This document shows, piece after piece, positions 9,050 to 19,438 of a stretch of DNA of 64,000 nucleotides. Origin of the DNA: Perkinsus olseni (lineage: Eukaryota; Perkinsozoa; Perkinsida; Perkinsidae). The notes beneath the pieces are model-generated. The model was not told the DNA's origin, searched no databases, and worked only from the letters and a program-made list of their open reading frames with translations. Position 1 is the first letter of the stretch. Every line of letters starts with the position of its first letter. The stretch lies in assembly GCA_013115135.1 (NCBI GenBank), contig JABANP010000153.1, positions 41,032 through 105,031 of the forward strand. The letters run 5' to 3'. The position numbers were made by a program, and so were the translations under genes.

Positions 9050-9801
9050 CAACGGTGGTTGGAACTTCGTGGACGACAACTCAGACTTCACGTCGGTTGA
9101 TCAGCATGGTCAGATGTGTGCCAGACTTATCGCGGCCAGGAAGGAACAATAACTTCGATATGGCCGGCATGTCATCTAATGTACGTTTGGTGTCTTTGAG
9201 AACCCTAGACGAGGATGGTGAAGGCAGCTGGTGGCATATGGCTGAAGCTATGGACATGGCAGTCGACCTCGGGGTTGATGTCGTATCAATCTCATTGGGT
9301 GAGTTCATTTCGAAGAGTTTCGCGGACTGGGTTATCAGCAAGTCCTTCAAAGCAGCAACTGACAAGGGTATCATCGTCGTCGCCTCTGCTGGTAACGATG
9401 GAAAGGCTGCTGACACGCACTATCCTTCTGCGCTTCCCGGCGTGATCGCCGTGGCTTCCATCGATATTCAAGACACTCTACAATTATCTAGTTTCAGCAA
9501 CTACGGGGGTTACGTCGACATCGCTGCCTACGGCTCGGGCGTCTACACCGGCTCTAACGTGCTCTCCTCGGGCACGTCTTTCCCGTGCCCCATCGTCTCT
9601 GGAGCGGCCGCAATTCTGCTTTCTATGGGAGTTAAGCCTAAGTACGTTGCTGGAATTCTCACTCACAACGTTGATAGGTTCGCCAGCCCTTTGAAGCCTT
9701 TGAAAAAGCACACTGGGGCTCTGAACCCGCTGAAGGTTGTCAAGATGGCCATCGATTATCCGAATTTTGAGAAGCGGGCGCTAGTAAGGCCTATTAAGTA
9801 G
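9050..9801 (+). pseudogene. 5'-truncated, frameshifted subtilisin (S8) copy
   Basis: It encodes the last part of the S8 protease found intact at 12117-13391, on the opposite strand. It enters at NGGWNFVDD (residue 184 of the intact protein), so the catalytic Asp and the prodomain are missing. An extra A near 9141 shifts the frame just after the His motif (DQHGQMCARL). Downstream the frame is intact, with the oxyanion Asn (SAGND) and Ser (SGTSF) present, and a stop at 9799-9801. It cannot make an active protease. The bases downstream (9802-10300) also match the region 3' of the intact genes in inverted orientation. Confidence 0.88.
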
Positions 9802-10300
9802 GCTGCGAGTCTTTTCTCTTCTGACTCTTCGAGTCAGGCCCGACTCGGATTTTTATCTCATTTTGGACGCTGGACGCCATCAAAGCGCACAATCAGATTG
9901 TGGCAAATTTCCACTGGCAATCCAATAGCCAGTGTGCAGCGCCAGTCGTGCCAAGCTCTTAGCGTCGCGGGGCCGCTCGCCTTTGACGCCAGACTGTTAA
10001 ACGGTAACCTATTATTCATCGCGGACTTGATCGGTCGCGCCTTTTGATCGTTAAAACACAACATCGTTAGCTGCAGGCATTTACCCCTCGTCACATGTTG
10101 CGTTCCAACAGTAGCGCTTTGTAACCCAAGATGCTACACCAAGGTATCCAACAAAGCAGTTGGTGCGCTTACTAATTCGACGGGACGACTGGCAGTACAG
10201 AGTGATTGTCTAATCACAACGCGTTTACACTCATGTTATTATTGCCCTGCCAACATTATACTAGCCAAGCCCTGATGTACCCCGGCCTAGGACCGGGGTG
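9802..10300 (-). repeat. Inverted, diverged copy of the subtilisin 3' flank
   Basis: Segments such as TATCCAACAAA, GATTGTCT, AACGCGTTTA and TGCCAACATTATACTAG are reverse complements of pieces at 11430-11640. The pseudogene plus this flank forms the left arm of a large imperfect inverted repeat whose right arm is roughly 11350-12870. Confidence 0.65.
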
Positions 10301-10353
10301 CATCAGGCCCCATTGTGCTTGGGGGCCCGGGACCGGGGGCCCCCGGTCCCGGG
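10268..10353. repeat. Two adjacent palindromes, very GC-rich
   Basis: The first is CCTGATGTACCCCGG pairing with CCGGGGTGCATCAGG (one mismatch). The second is a perfect 28-bp palindrome at 10326-10353, half-site CCCGGGACCGGGGG. They are followed by tandem AACTTATT at 10365-10400. Confidence 0.85.
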
Positions 10354-10399
10354 TTTCGGGTTAAGTAACTTATTAACTTATTAACTTAAGTAACTTATT

Positions 10400-10984
10400 C
10401 TCCTATTCTTATCTCTTTCAGTTCGAAAAATAAAGCTGGACTTCCCTCCCGTGGATCGACAACCCTGCCTCTCTCCAGTTCATGACCACCACTTACACGA
10501 CTACACGATGATGGACCCGTCCGAGAGGACTAGCGGCTACTCCGCTAGTAGGGTTAGTCACCAGCCCCACAGCAACAGGTAAGATGACCGTCTTAATAGC
10601 GATGACAATGATGATTCTTTCGGTATATCCATCATTGCATTTTATTTTACATTATGTTTTATTTGTATCACGTACGGTATCATCCTTCAGCGTTTTGTCC
10701 AGGGTATGCTCGGTGGCAAAGTGTTTGATTCATTGTTCATTTCATCAAAATCGCAACCAAATCGCTTCGAGATCGTATTTCTGCACGTGCACTTGCGCAC
10801 TGACTGCTGTGGGGAGCTACCCATGTCTGCTCTCTTATCTTTGCCAGTCGCCGCCACTTTCTCCGTTCTAGACAGTGCAATTAACCGGTTGAAGATTCTT
10901 CAATGAAGGGAAACTTTCGGCTCACTTGAGGGCAATTTCGTGATCCTCTGGAGGGACCACGAAATTACCCTCGGCCACCAAAGA
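10400..10984. other. Intergenic, no gene recognised
   Basis: Only short frames of about 65-95 codons are present, without motifs. A hairpin-like pair GGGCAATTTCGTGATCC / GGACCACGAAATTACCC lies at 10931-10970. Confidence 0.4.
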
Positions 10985-11663
10985 TGTGCTTCGCCTATTC
11001 ATGCAGCTGACGGTTTTGTGCTCCCCGAGACACGGGTTAGTGGTGATTTCCTGGATTGAGGCCCGGAAAACCAAGCACGACCAACCAGCCCAACACACAT
11101 TACCGTTGTATTACTGCGATGAGCGAACGAGGAGGTGAAATAAAGTGAGAATATTAGTAGCGATTTATAACAAGGATAGATATGCCTTGGTCGGGAGGTG
11201 ATTAGAAATCCCATGATCGAGTAGCGATGGAAGTCGGCCCGGAAAGAATTCTAGAAATCATGAGTTCGTATCGTGCGATCACGGTTAGTAGAAGAATTAT
11301 GCCGCGGTCGGCGGAAATGCTTCCCGAAAGTTCGTAATGTACCCAGGGTATATAGGGCACTGCCTTATGTACCCTGTACTTAGGGCATGCCCTGAGGACA
11401 GCCCTGATGTACCCTGACCGGGCTTGACTAGTATAATGTTGGCAAGTTGATAATAACACATGTGTGATCCGGATAGCAAAATACTACACTTGGTACACTC
11501 TACGGAGCAGTCTGTCTTGTCCAGGTAAACGCGTTGAATTTCAACGGTTGAGACAATGAGACAATCATTCTGTATCGCCCGTGATCCCGCTGAACTAGTG
11601 AACGCAACAACGGATTTGTTGGATAACCTAAGTCAGGATCCCTAGCTGCTGGATTGTGCTTAT

Positions 11664-11878
11664 TGTTGTAGTAGTTCTTTAATACGTAGCCCCACTAGGA
11701 CGAACACCACGACTGATGGGTGGTAAGAAAGCTTCTTAATAAGAAGTTCTTATTGTATCATCCGCTATAGCGTAACAGACTAGCTATGCAAGTAAAGAGT
11801 AAGAACAACGCATCTATCAATACTCAACGATTACTTGCCATAGTGACAACAATAACATTAATATCTTCTTCTATAACA
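11664..11878. mobile_element. 215-bp MITE with TIRs and 5-bp target duplication
   Basis: Copy 1 has CTTAT, then 215 bp, then CTTAT; the paralogous site near 16050 has a single CTTAT followed directly by the shared flank. The insert starts TGTTGTAGTAG and ends with the complement of TGTTATAGAAG. It has no ORF. A related, rearranged copy is at 50941-51070. Confidence 0.85.
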
Positions 11879-12116
11879 CTTATTGATGGAGTTAAGGTTA
11901 AAAAATTATATTAATAAGACGAGCCAGTAAATCTGGGCTTAAACTGGATATCGCCGCGTGCGTCGAACCTCCCTGGGAGGGTCTCGGCAACACTACGATT
12001 CTATATCTGGGCTGAAGCTAATATATGGGCGATGTAAATGACGTATCCAAGATGCGGTGAAAAAAAATGAATCGGGCCTGCCATATGAGAACAGAAGTAT
12101 ATAGAACCGAAGCCTA

Positions 12117-13391
12117 TTAGCGTCTGAGAGCCGGATAATCGATGGCCATCTGGACGGCCTTCAGCGGGTTCAGGGCCCCAGCGTTCTTTTTCAAGGGCTT
12201 CCGAGGACTGTAGAACCGATCAACGTTGTAGGTGAGCATCCCAGCAACGTACTTGGGCTTAACGCCCATAGAGAGCAGGATCGCCACCGCTCCAGAGACG
12301 ATGGGGCACGAGAAGGACGTACCTGAGGCGTACTGGCCTGCGCCGGTGTAGACGCCCGAGCCGTAGGCAGCGATGTCGACGTAGGCACCGTAATTGCTGA
12401 AACCAGATACTTGAAGAGTGTCTTGGATATTGAGGGAAGCCACGGCAATGACTCCGGGAAGCGCAGATGGATAGTGCAGGTCAGCTGCCTTATTATCGTT
12501 ACCAGCAGAGGCGACGACGATGATACCCTGGTCAGTTGCTGCTTTGAAGGACTTGCTGATGACCCAGTCCGCGAAACTCTTCGAAATGAACTCACCCAAT
12601 GAAATTGATACGACATCAACCCCGAGGTCGACTGCCATGTCCATAGCTTCAGCCATATGCCACCAGCTGCCTTCACCATCCTCGTCTAGGGTTCTCAAAG
12701 ACACCAAACGTACATTAGATGACATGCCGGCCATATCGAAGTTATTGTTCCTCCTGGCCGCGATAAGTCTGGCACACATCTGACCATGCTGATCAACCGA
12801 CGTGAAGTCTGAGTTGTCGTCCACGAAGTTCCAACCACCGTTGATGAACCCGCCACTCTTCTTATAGAAGATACCCCGGTAAGAGGAGATCTCAGGATCG
12901 CTGAAGTTGAGGCCACTGTCCATAACAGCTACTTTAACGGTCCGCCTAGCGTAGGGTCTAGACAATCTCCATACTTCCTTCATGTTCATCCGCTCGAATG
13001 CCCTTTGCCTCCAAGCTTGAGGATCATTCACGCCGAGATCGTCGTTGGTGGTCTCTTCCTTGGTGGCGAAGTTAGGGGAGCATTCACACTCCAGACCGGG
13101 TAGCTCGGAGGCTGCGTTCTTCAAGTAGGCACAGAGATCGGCGGAGCTCACCGTGTCATCGGAAGTAGAGACCACCTGCAAGCCCGAGGACTTCAGAGTC
13201 TTGATTGATGCTGTCTTGAGGAAAGCGGCCACTTCACGGTTAGACGTGAACTTGGCGTTTTTGAGGCGCTGCGGGACATCCCGGACGTCGACGAAAGCAT
13301 CGTCGGAGGTGACCGATAGGATAGTCTTGCTGTCGTAAACGTCTGCGGAGCTCGATGCGGCTATGAGGGGGACGAAGGAGAGGAGCTTCAT
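12117..13391 (-). CDS. Subtilisin-like serine protease (S8), copy 1
   Basis: An intronless 424-residue frame. It has an N-terminal signal peptide (MKLLSFVPLIAASSSA), a propeptide of about 130 residues, and a catalytic domain with D158 (AVMDSGLNFSD), H202 (DQHGQMCARL), oxyanion N298 (ASAGND) and S359 (SGTSFSCP). It is therefore a complete S8 endopeptidase predicted to be secreted and autoprocessed, resembling secreted subtilisins of Perkinsus. The start is chosen because it yields the signal peptide and is shared with the paralogue. A fragment of a second 5' end lies just upstream (13575-13760). Confidence 0.93.
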   Translation of the reverse strand: MKLLSFVPLIAASSSADVYDSKTILSVTSDDAFVDVRDVPQRLKNAKFTSNREVAAFLKTASIKTLKSSGLQVVSTSDDTVSSADLCAYLKNAASELPGLECECSPNFATKEETTNDDLGVNDPQAWRQRAFERMNMKEVWRLSRPYARRTVKVAVMDSGLNFSDPEISSYRGIFYKKSGGFINGGWNFVDDNSDFTSVDQHGQMCARLIAARRNNNFDMAGMSSNVRLVSLRTLDEDGEGSWWHMAEAMDMAVDLGVDVVSISLGEFISKSFADWVISKSFKAATDQGIIVVASAGNDNKAADLHYPSALPGVIAVASLNIQDTLQVSGFSNYGAYVDIAAYGSGVYTGAGQYASGTSFSCPIVSGAVAILLSMGVKPKYVAGMLTYNVDRFYSPRKPLKKNAGALNPLKAVQMAIDYPALRR

Positions 13392-13394
13392 CGC

Positions 13395-13760
13395 GTCGAA
13401 TGAACAGAAAGCTGAAAATCGCCAACCATCACAGTCTCGGCGAATGAAGAGCTGGATTCAGGAGACTTCCGCCGAGGATAACCCGAGTGGGCGTCTCGTC
13501 TCAGGCAAGACGTGGACATCACTCGGCCGTCTCGTCATAGGTCACTGCCTGAGTGACATGGCAAATATTAAACGAAAGCATCGTCGGAGGTGATCGACAG
13601 GATAGTCTTGCTGTCGTTAACGCATGTGGAGCTCGATGCGGCTATGAGGGGGACGAAGGAGAGGAGCTTCATCGCGTCGAATGAGCCATCACAGTCTCGG
13701 CGATTCGCCGACGGCGAATGACGAGCTGGATCCAGGAGACTTCCTTCGAGGCTCTATGGC
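13395..13760 (-). repeat. Duplicated 5' leader and signal-peptide fragment
   Basis: The leader at 13400-13490 (AACCATCACAGTCTCGGCGAA, GAGCTGGATTCAGGAGACTTCC) recurs at 13682-13755, and 13575-13675 repeats the first 30 or so codons of the gene (reading MKLLSFVPLIAASSS). Similar fragments lie 5' of the second gene. Confidence 0.75.
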
Positions 13761-13863
13761 TCTATGGCCCTTCGTATTTAGTGAATGGGGTCTACGAGAT
13801 GCCAGGGGACCTCTCCTCTCCGCGCTGGCTCCGATAACATGTTCCTATCAACATAACATCGAT

Positions 13864-13926
13864 CAGACTTCGGTAGTCTAGTCGTCAGATAAGCTATTTA
13901 ACTGACGACTGGATTACCGAAGTCTG
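13864..13926. repeat. 25-bp imperfect hairpin
   Basis: CAGACTTCGGTAGTCTAGTC pairs with GACTGGATTACCGAAGTCTG across a 13-base loop, with two mismatches. No coding role is seen. Confidence 0.75.
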
Positions 13927-13929
13927 AAC

Positions 13930-15370
13930 TTAAGCGCCAGCGGTGACCCAGATAAGCCCCCGATCAAATTGCTATTGCTTTGTCACTCACTGAATCAGAT
14001 AAAAAGATCTATGATAAAGATATACAGTATATGATAATCTTAAGTGGGCCATCAAGCTGTCTCCGCGCTCCCCTGCTGCACAGCTTCGAGCCAGTTGAAC
14101 AGCTCCAGATCATCGACTAGCGGGCATGAGCGAATTCGCTTCCTATCGCGGCCAACACCTGTTACCGGACCGACCGAAGTACCCGCGGCATAGGACCCCG
14201 TCGCCCCTAGCACCCCGCCACTCGGTAACACAGCGGATTGCATGGTTTGTGGGTAGGTGGATCAGATAAGAGAGAGGTATAGCTGTAGTCGTGTGCAGGA
14301 TGATCCTACTAGGATAGACACACGGTGTGCCACACACCCGTACGCAGACGCAGACTCACCGTGCGTCACGCACGAGTAAGACCACTCGACTATAGTGGTC
14401 GGGCTCAGGCTGAGCCGCTCAGCCTCACAGCCGTACCCGTGCCACGTCGTAGGCGCTAGCGCCTCACAATACGATCGTTATCTCAATCGCTCTTAGGGCC
14501 TCTCCCAGGAAAACACAGTAAAATCGTTTCCTGGGGGATTCGTACTGACGCGGCCTAGAAACCGGAGAGTATAGTTCTCAGCGGAGCGTAGTAATGCACT
14601 TTCACTCACTTTCGGGGGGTAAGGCCGGGTTGAAGCTGATCGGTCGGCCTTACCGACATCTTAAGTAGGTCCTTAAGAACGTGCCTTAGTGAAACGAACT
14701 AACTTCCTTACTTACCGCGCTTAAGAAACTAACGTTAGATCTGAAGGAATCTTAACTTAAGGTTGAGTCTGAGGGACTTAAGTGAACTTACCGCTTCTCA
14801 TCGCCTTAGTGGAACAACCTTACCTTAGTTTCTTAAGTTTTTCACTGTTCTAAGTTAAGTAAGAGGTTAGTGAAAGAGGCCCTTAGCCTTGCAGTACTTG
14901 AAACTGTCAGTACGGCGCGCTCCCAAATTGTGTCGCACGAACTTGCTCTCACTGTGATAGTATCAAAAAGTGGAGGGTAGATCGCAATGGATCAGTTAAA
15001 CGGTCAAACTTTAACCTTTGGCACGGCGGACTGAGCCCGGCTCAGTGAGCCGGGGCTCGGCTGCCGGCCTCAAAAAACTAGGGATAGGTCCAGCATAGCC
15101 TATGTCATATAAGGGCGTCTTAGTTACATTATCCAACTGTTGAACAGCTACTGTTCCATCACACTTCCACTTCGCTGTTCAGCCTTCGTCGACACACTTG
15201 CTCCGGTCTTCTTTAATAAGGACAAACTTAATGCTGACTTGAGGGTAATTTCGTGGCCCCTCCCTAACTGATCCACCGGAGATACATTCACCATCGAACT
15301 ACGCCCAAACACGCCCGATCGGCCCTGACTCATGTTCGATATCTGGTCGGATATTGAGCAGCCGTCCACC
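13930..15370. other. Intergenic with CTTAAG-rich segment
   Basis: No convincing gene is seen. Within 14640-14890 the palindrome CTTAAG occurs six times, together with many CTTAAC and CTTACC variants and GTGAAA motifs, giving a patchwork of short inverted repeats. The block at 15029-15056 (GCCCGGCTCAGTGAGCCGGGGC) is a further hairpin. Confidence 0.5.
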
Positions 15371-15374
15371 GGGA

Positions 15375-17850
15375 TCGTGCTTCGGCTATTCACGCAGCTG
15401 ACGGTTTTGTGCTCCTTGGGATTCGGGTTAGTGGTGATTTCCTGGACTGAGGCGCGGAACACCAAGCACGACCAACCAGCCCAGCACACACTACCGTTGC
15501 ATTACTGCGATGAGCGAACGAGGAGGGTGAATGAAGTGAGCATATTAGTAGCGATTTATAACAAGAGTAGATATGCCTTGGTCGGTAGGTGATTAGAAAT
15601 CCCATGATCGAGTAGCGATAAAAGTCGGCCCGGAAAAAATTGTACAAATCATGAATTCGTATCGTGCGATCACGGTTAGTAGAAGAGTTATGCCGCGGTC
15701 CGCGTAAATGCTTCACGAAAGTTCGTCATGTACCCAGGGTATATAGGGCACTGCCTCATGTACCCTGTACTTTGGGCATGCCCTAAGGGCAGCCCTGATG
15801 AACCCTGACCGGGCTTGACTAGTATAATGTTGGCAAGTTAATAATAAGACATGTGTGATCCGGATAGCAAAATACTACATTTGGTACGCTCTACGGACCA
15901 GTCTGTCTTGTCCAGGCAAACTCGTTGAATTTCAACGGTTGAAATGAGACAATCATTCTGCATCGCCCGTGATTCCGCTGAACTAGCGAACGCAACAACG
16001 GATTTGTTGGATAACCTGAGTCAGGATCCCTAGCTGCTGGATTGTGCTTATCGGTGGAGTTCAGGTTAAGAGATGATATTAAAAAGACGAGCCAGTAAAT
16101 CTGGGCTTAAACTGGATATCGCCGCGTGAGTCGAACCTCCCTGGGGGGGTCTCGGCAACACGCCGATTCTATATCTGGGCTGAAGCTTATATATAGATGA
16201 CGTATCCAAGATGCGGTGAAAGAATTGAATCGGGCCTGTCATATGAGAACAGAAGTATATAGAACCGAAGCCTATTAGCGTCTGAGAGCCGGATAATCGA
16301 TGGCCATCTGGACGGCCTTTAGCGGGTCCAGGGCCCCAGCGTTCCTTTTCAAGGGCCTCAGAGGGCTGGCGAACCGATCAACGTTGTAGGTGAGCATCCC
16401 AGCAACGTACTTGGGCTTAACGCCCATAGAAAGCAGGATCGCGGCCGCTCCAGAGACGATGGGGCACGAGAAAGACGTGCCCCAGGAGCGCCGGCCTGAG
16501 CCGGTGTACACGCCGGCGCCGTAGGCTGCTATGTCAACGTAGTTACCGTAATTACTGAAACGGGAGACTTGTAGAGTGTCTTGGATATCGATGGAACCCA
16601 CGCAGATCACGCCGGGAAGCGGACATGGATAGTGCGTGTCAGCGAGCGTATCATTGTTACCAGCTGAGGCGACGACGATGATACCCTTGTCAGTGGCTGC
16701 TTTGAAGGACTTGGTGATGACCCCGTCCGCGAAACTCTTCGATATAAACTCACCCAATGAGATTGATACGATATCAACCCCGATGTCGACTGCCATGTCC
16801 ATAGCTGCAGCCATATGCCACCAGCTGCCATGACCATCTTCTCTCTGGGTTTTCAAAGACGCCAAACGGACATTAGATGACATGCCGGCCATATCGTGGT
16901 TATTGTTCCTCCTGGCCGCGATGAGTCTGGCACACTGCTGACCATGCTGATTAGCCGACGTGAAGTTCGAGGAGTCGTCCACGAAGTTCCAGCCACCGGA
17001 GATGAACCCGCCACTCTTTTTATAGAAGATACCCCGGTAAGAGGAGATCTCAGGATCGCTAAAGTTGAGCCCACTGTCCATAACAGCTACTTTAACGGTC
17101 CGTCTCGCATAGGGTCTAGACAGTCTCCACACTTCCTTCATGTTCATCAGCTTGAACGCCCGTTGCCACGAAGCGTTAGGGTCATTCACGCCGAGATCGT
17201 CGTCGGTGGTCTCTTCCTTGGTGGCGAAGTTAGGGGAGCATTCACACTCCAGACCGGGTAGCTCGGAGGCTGCGTTCTTCAAGTAGGCACAGAGATCGGC
17301 GGAGCTCACCGTGTCATCGGAAGTAGAGACCATCTGTAAGCCCGAGGACTTCAGGGTCTTGATCGATGCTGTCTTGAGGAAGGCAGCCACTTCAGGGTTT
17401 GACGCGAACTTGGCGTTTTCGAGGCGCTGCGGGACGTCTCGGACGTCGACAAAAGCATCGCCGGAGGTGACCGATAGGACAGTCTTGCTGTCGTAAACGT
17501 CTGCGGAGCTCGATGCGGCTATGAGGGGGACGAAGGAGAGAAGCTTCATCGAGTCGAATGAACAGAAAGCTAAAAAGCACCAACCATCACCGTCTCGGCC
17601 AAGAGATGGATTGAGGAAACCCGAACTCCCGCCGAGGATCATGCGAGTAAGCGTCTCGTCTCAGACAAGATGTGGAGGTCACTCGGCCGTCTCGCCGCAC
17701 GTCACGGCCTGAGAGACACGGCGGATACGAAACTAAACAATCACCGGAAGTGATCGACAGGATAGTCGTGCTGTCCGAAACTTCTGCGGAGCTTGATACG
17801 GCTATGAGCGACACGAAGGAGAGGAGATTCATCGCGTCGAAATTCAAAGT
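15375..17850 (-). repeat. Segmental duplication, copy 2 (subtilisin unit)
   Basis: This is the second direct copy of the unit at 10985-13690. It lacks the MITE and so preserves the empty site (GTGCTTATCGGTGGAG near 16045-16060). Confidence 0.85.
16275..17549 (-). CDS. Subtilisin-like serine protease (S8), copy 2
   Basis: A 424-residue frame from ATG at 17549, the same start as copy 1; an upstream in-frame ATG at 17642 would add 31 residues before the signal peptide and is less likely. It has signal peptide MKLLSFVPLIAASSSA, D158, H202 (NQHGQQC), N298 (ASAGNND) and S359 (WGTSFSCP). Differences from copy 1 cluster on the mature domain surface (for example SGGWNFVDDSSNFTSANQHG), and all catalytic residues are kept. 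It is intronless and predicted to be secreted. Confidence 0.93.
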   Translation of the reverse strand: MKLLSFVPLIAASSSADVYDSKTVLSVTSGDAFVDVRDVPQRLENAKFASNPEVAAFLKTASIKTLKSSGLQMVSTSDDTVSSADLCAYLKNAASELPGLECECSPNFATKEETTDDDLGVNDPNASWQRAFKLMNMKEVWRLSRPYARRTVKVAVMDSGLNFSDPEISSYRGIFYKKSGGFISGGWNFVDDSSNFTSANQHGQQCARLIAARRNNNHDMAGMSSNVRLASLKTQREDGHGSWWHMAAAMDMAVDIGVDIVSISLGEFISKSFADGVITKSFKAATDKGIIVVASAGNNDTLADTHYPCPLPGVICVGSIDIQDTLQVSRFSNYGNYVDIAAYGAGVYTGSGRRSWGTSFSCPIVSGAAAILLSMGVKPKYVAGMLTYNVDRFASPLRPLKRNAGALDPLKAVQMAIDYPALRR

Positions 17851-17990
17851 TCGAATGAACAGAAAACTGAAACGCCAATGACCTCAGTCTCGACGAACGA
17901 AGAGTGAGCGTCTCGTCTCAGGCAAGACGTGGAGGTCTTTCGGCCGTCTCGCCGCGCGTCACGGCCTGAGAGACACGGTGAATTTGTTAT
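17587..17990 (-). pseudogene. Remnants of further subtilisin 5' ends
   Basis: The frame from 17832 reads MNLLSFVSLIAVSSSAEVSD and then TTILSITSGD, matching the signal peptide and first propeptide residues, before losing homology. Leader-like stretches (TCTCGTCTCAGGCAAGACGTGGAGGTC, split here) recur around 17655 and 17910. These are partial tandem duplications of the gene's 5' end. Confidence 0.7.
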
Positions 17991-19438
17991 CCGCATCATC
18001 CACAAGGCGAAGCGCTTCATATATCGGCCTAGTCGCCCGGTTATGTTTCGCTGTTCGAAAGACAGTTTCGACTCGACTCTATTTCCGAATAATTGCTTTC
18101 ACCCTCTCGAGCTCACGCCGGTCTCGCTGAGTGTCTACGGAGCATAGCGGGTTTGTTATCCGCATTACCCGGCGACTAGCTGCGGCACGCCGGCACCTTC
18201 GATAAGCGAATGATAGTTTGCTTTCCCTCCGGGAGAGTGGAAACAGGCGGATAACTAGGCCAACGGATGCGCTCAGCGCGTTGCGCTGTGATATCGTATG
18301 CTGGCAACTATATTGCAGGCTAGATTGGTGATGCGTGCCGTTCCGAACAGCCTGTTGGCTATCCACCGTAGATAGTCTACGGGAGGCAATTCCAGTATAT
18401 GTATAAGTAGAGGACCTAGTCACAAACTTTGCACCTCCCGAACAGAGAAGAGAATGAGAGCGAAAAACTGAACTCGACTTCGCGCAGAGAACGAAAAGCA
18501 TACGCTCAGTGGACCACCTGAACCAGCTGACCTGACCCACCGCCAGGCCTGATCTACTGGAGCACGAAGTGCTCGGCTGCCGAGCACTTTGAGGATAGTC
18601 CTTCTCGGTAGAGGTGCCCTCCTGTAAGGGTGCATCTAGCTCATGATCCGTACGTCACGTCACATGACGCGAGACAGCGTCTAAAATGACGCGCGCTTGT
18701 GACATGAGACGCGACTGATGAGACAGACGAGACGGATGTAGCTCATGATGCCTCTTGGACATTATCCCGTACGACGGTTTTCACCTATCTGGTGTCCCCT
18801 ACACTCCCGTGTTGGGTTCTACAGTCATCTCATATTCCGATATCCTCATTCTTACAGTGCAGGAAGAGTACACGATTTGCACACGTATCCAGCCTGGACA
18901 ATCCAGGCCAAAAGCAAGTTAAGAGGGGTACAAAGCCGAAGCGCCGCCTAGTGTAGAAGATTTGTGAAAGATCTGATAGAAGTTTTCATTTATAGCGATT
19001 TTGCTTTTCGGTGAAAAGTTTTCACGGTGAAAATCTCACCGCGTACTACGCGGCGCGTAGGGGTTGTGCACCCGCTTTGCGCAGCCGAATGCGGAAGCCT
19101 CCGGCATGACTTATGCCGCATAAGGCAGCAGGGAGGGCTGTTGCTGACCGGTGTTACCCATCTCATCCGGTATAATTTCATCCGCCACTCAACCCACCCA
19201 TTCTTATCTCGCCCACGGCCATTCCATCCAGTGCAATTTCATCCGGCTCATTACATCATCCATTAGAGAACACCCAGAAATGCAAATTCTCATCGAGTAG
19301 ACCCTTGAACGAGCTTACAATGCCAATTATCCCGAGAATTGTGTTATACCCTAGCAATGCCAGGCTAGCACTCCACCACCGTTCAGCTACCTGATGTCCA
19401 GAATATCATTCACTTGAGGACTTGCAGCGCTGCGCTTA
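17991..19438. other. Intergenic, no gene recognised
   Basis: A minus-strand frame of about 150 codons (18079-18540) has no motif or paralogue. GCTCATGAT direct repeats at 18638 and 18740 flank a GACGCGAGAC-rich stretch. The block TTTTCACGGTGAAAAT near 19018 recurs at 36488 and, diverged, at 47800. Confidence 0.4.

Larger units (their letters stand above)
10985..13690 (-). repeat. Segmental duplication, copy 1 (subtilisin unit)
   Basis: It matches 15375-17850 along its length: the region CAGCTGACGGTTTTGTGCTCC, the GGGTATATAGGGCACTGCC block, the gene and its 5' leader. It differs by a 215-bp MITE insertion and small indels. The two units lie head to tail, about 4.2-4.4 kb apart. Confidence 0.85.

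Noticed and set aside
9050..9801. Active third subtilisin
   Set aside because: It lacks the signal peptide, prodomain and catalytic Asp, and has a frameshift after the His motif.
18079..18540. Minus-strand frame of 153 codons
   Set aside because: No motif, no signal peptide, no paralogue; composition biased to Arg and Ser as in shadow frames.
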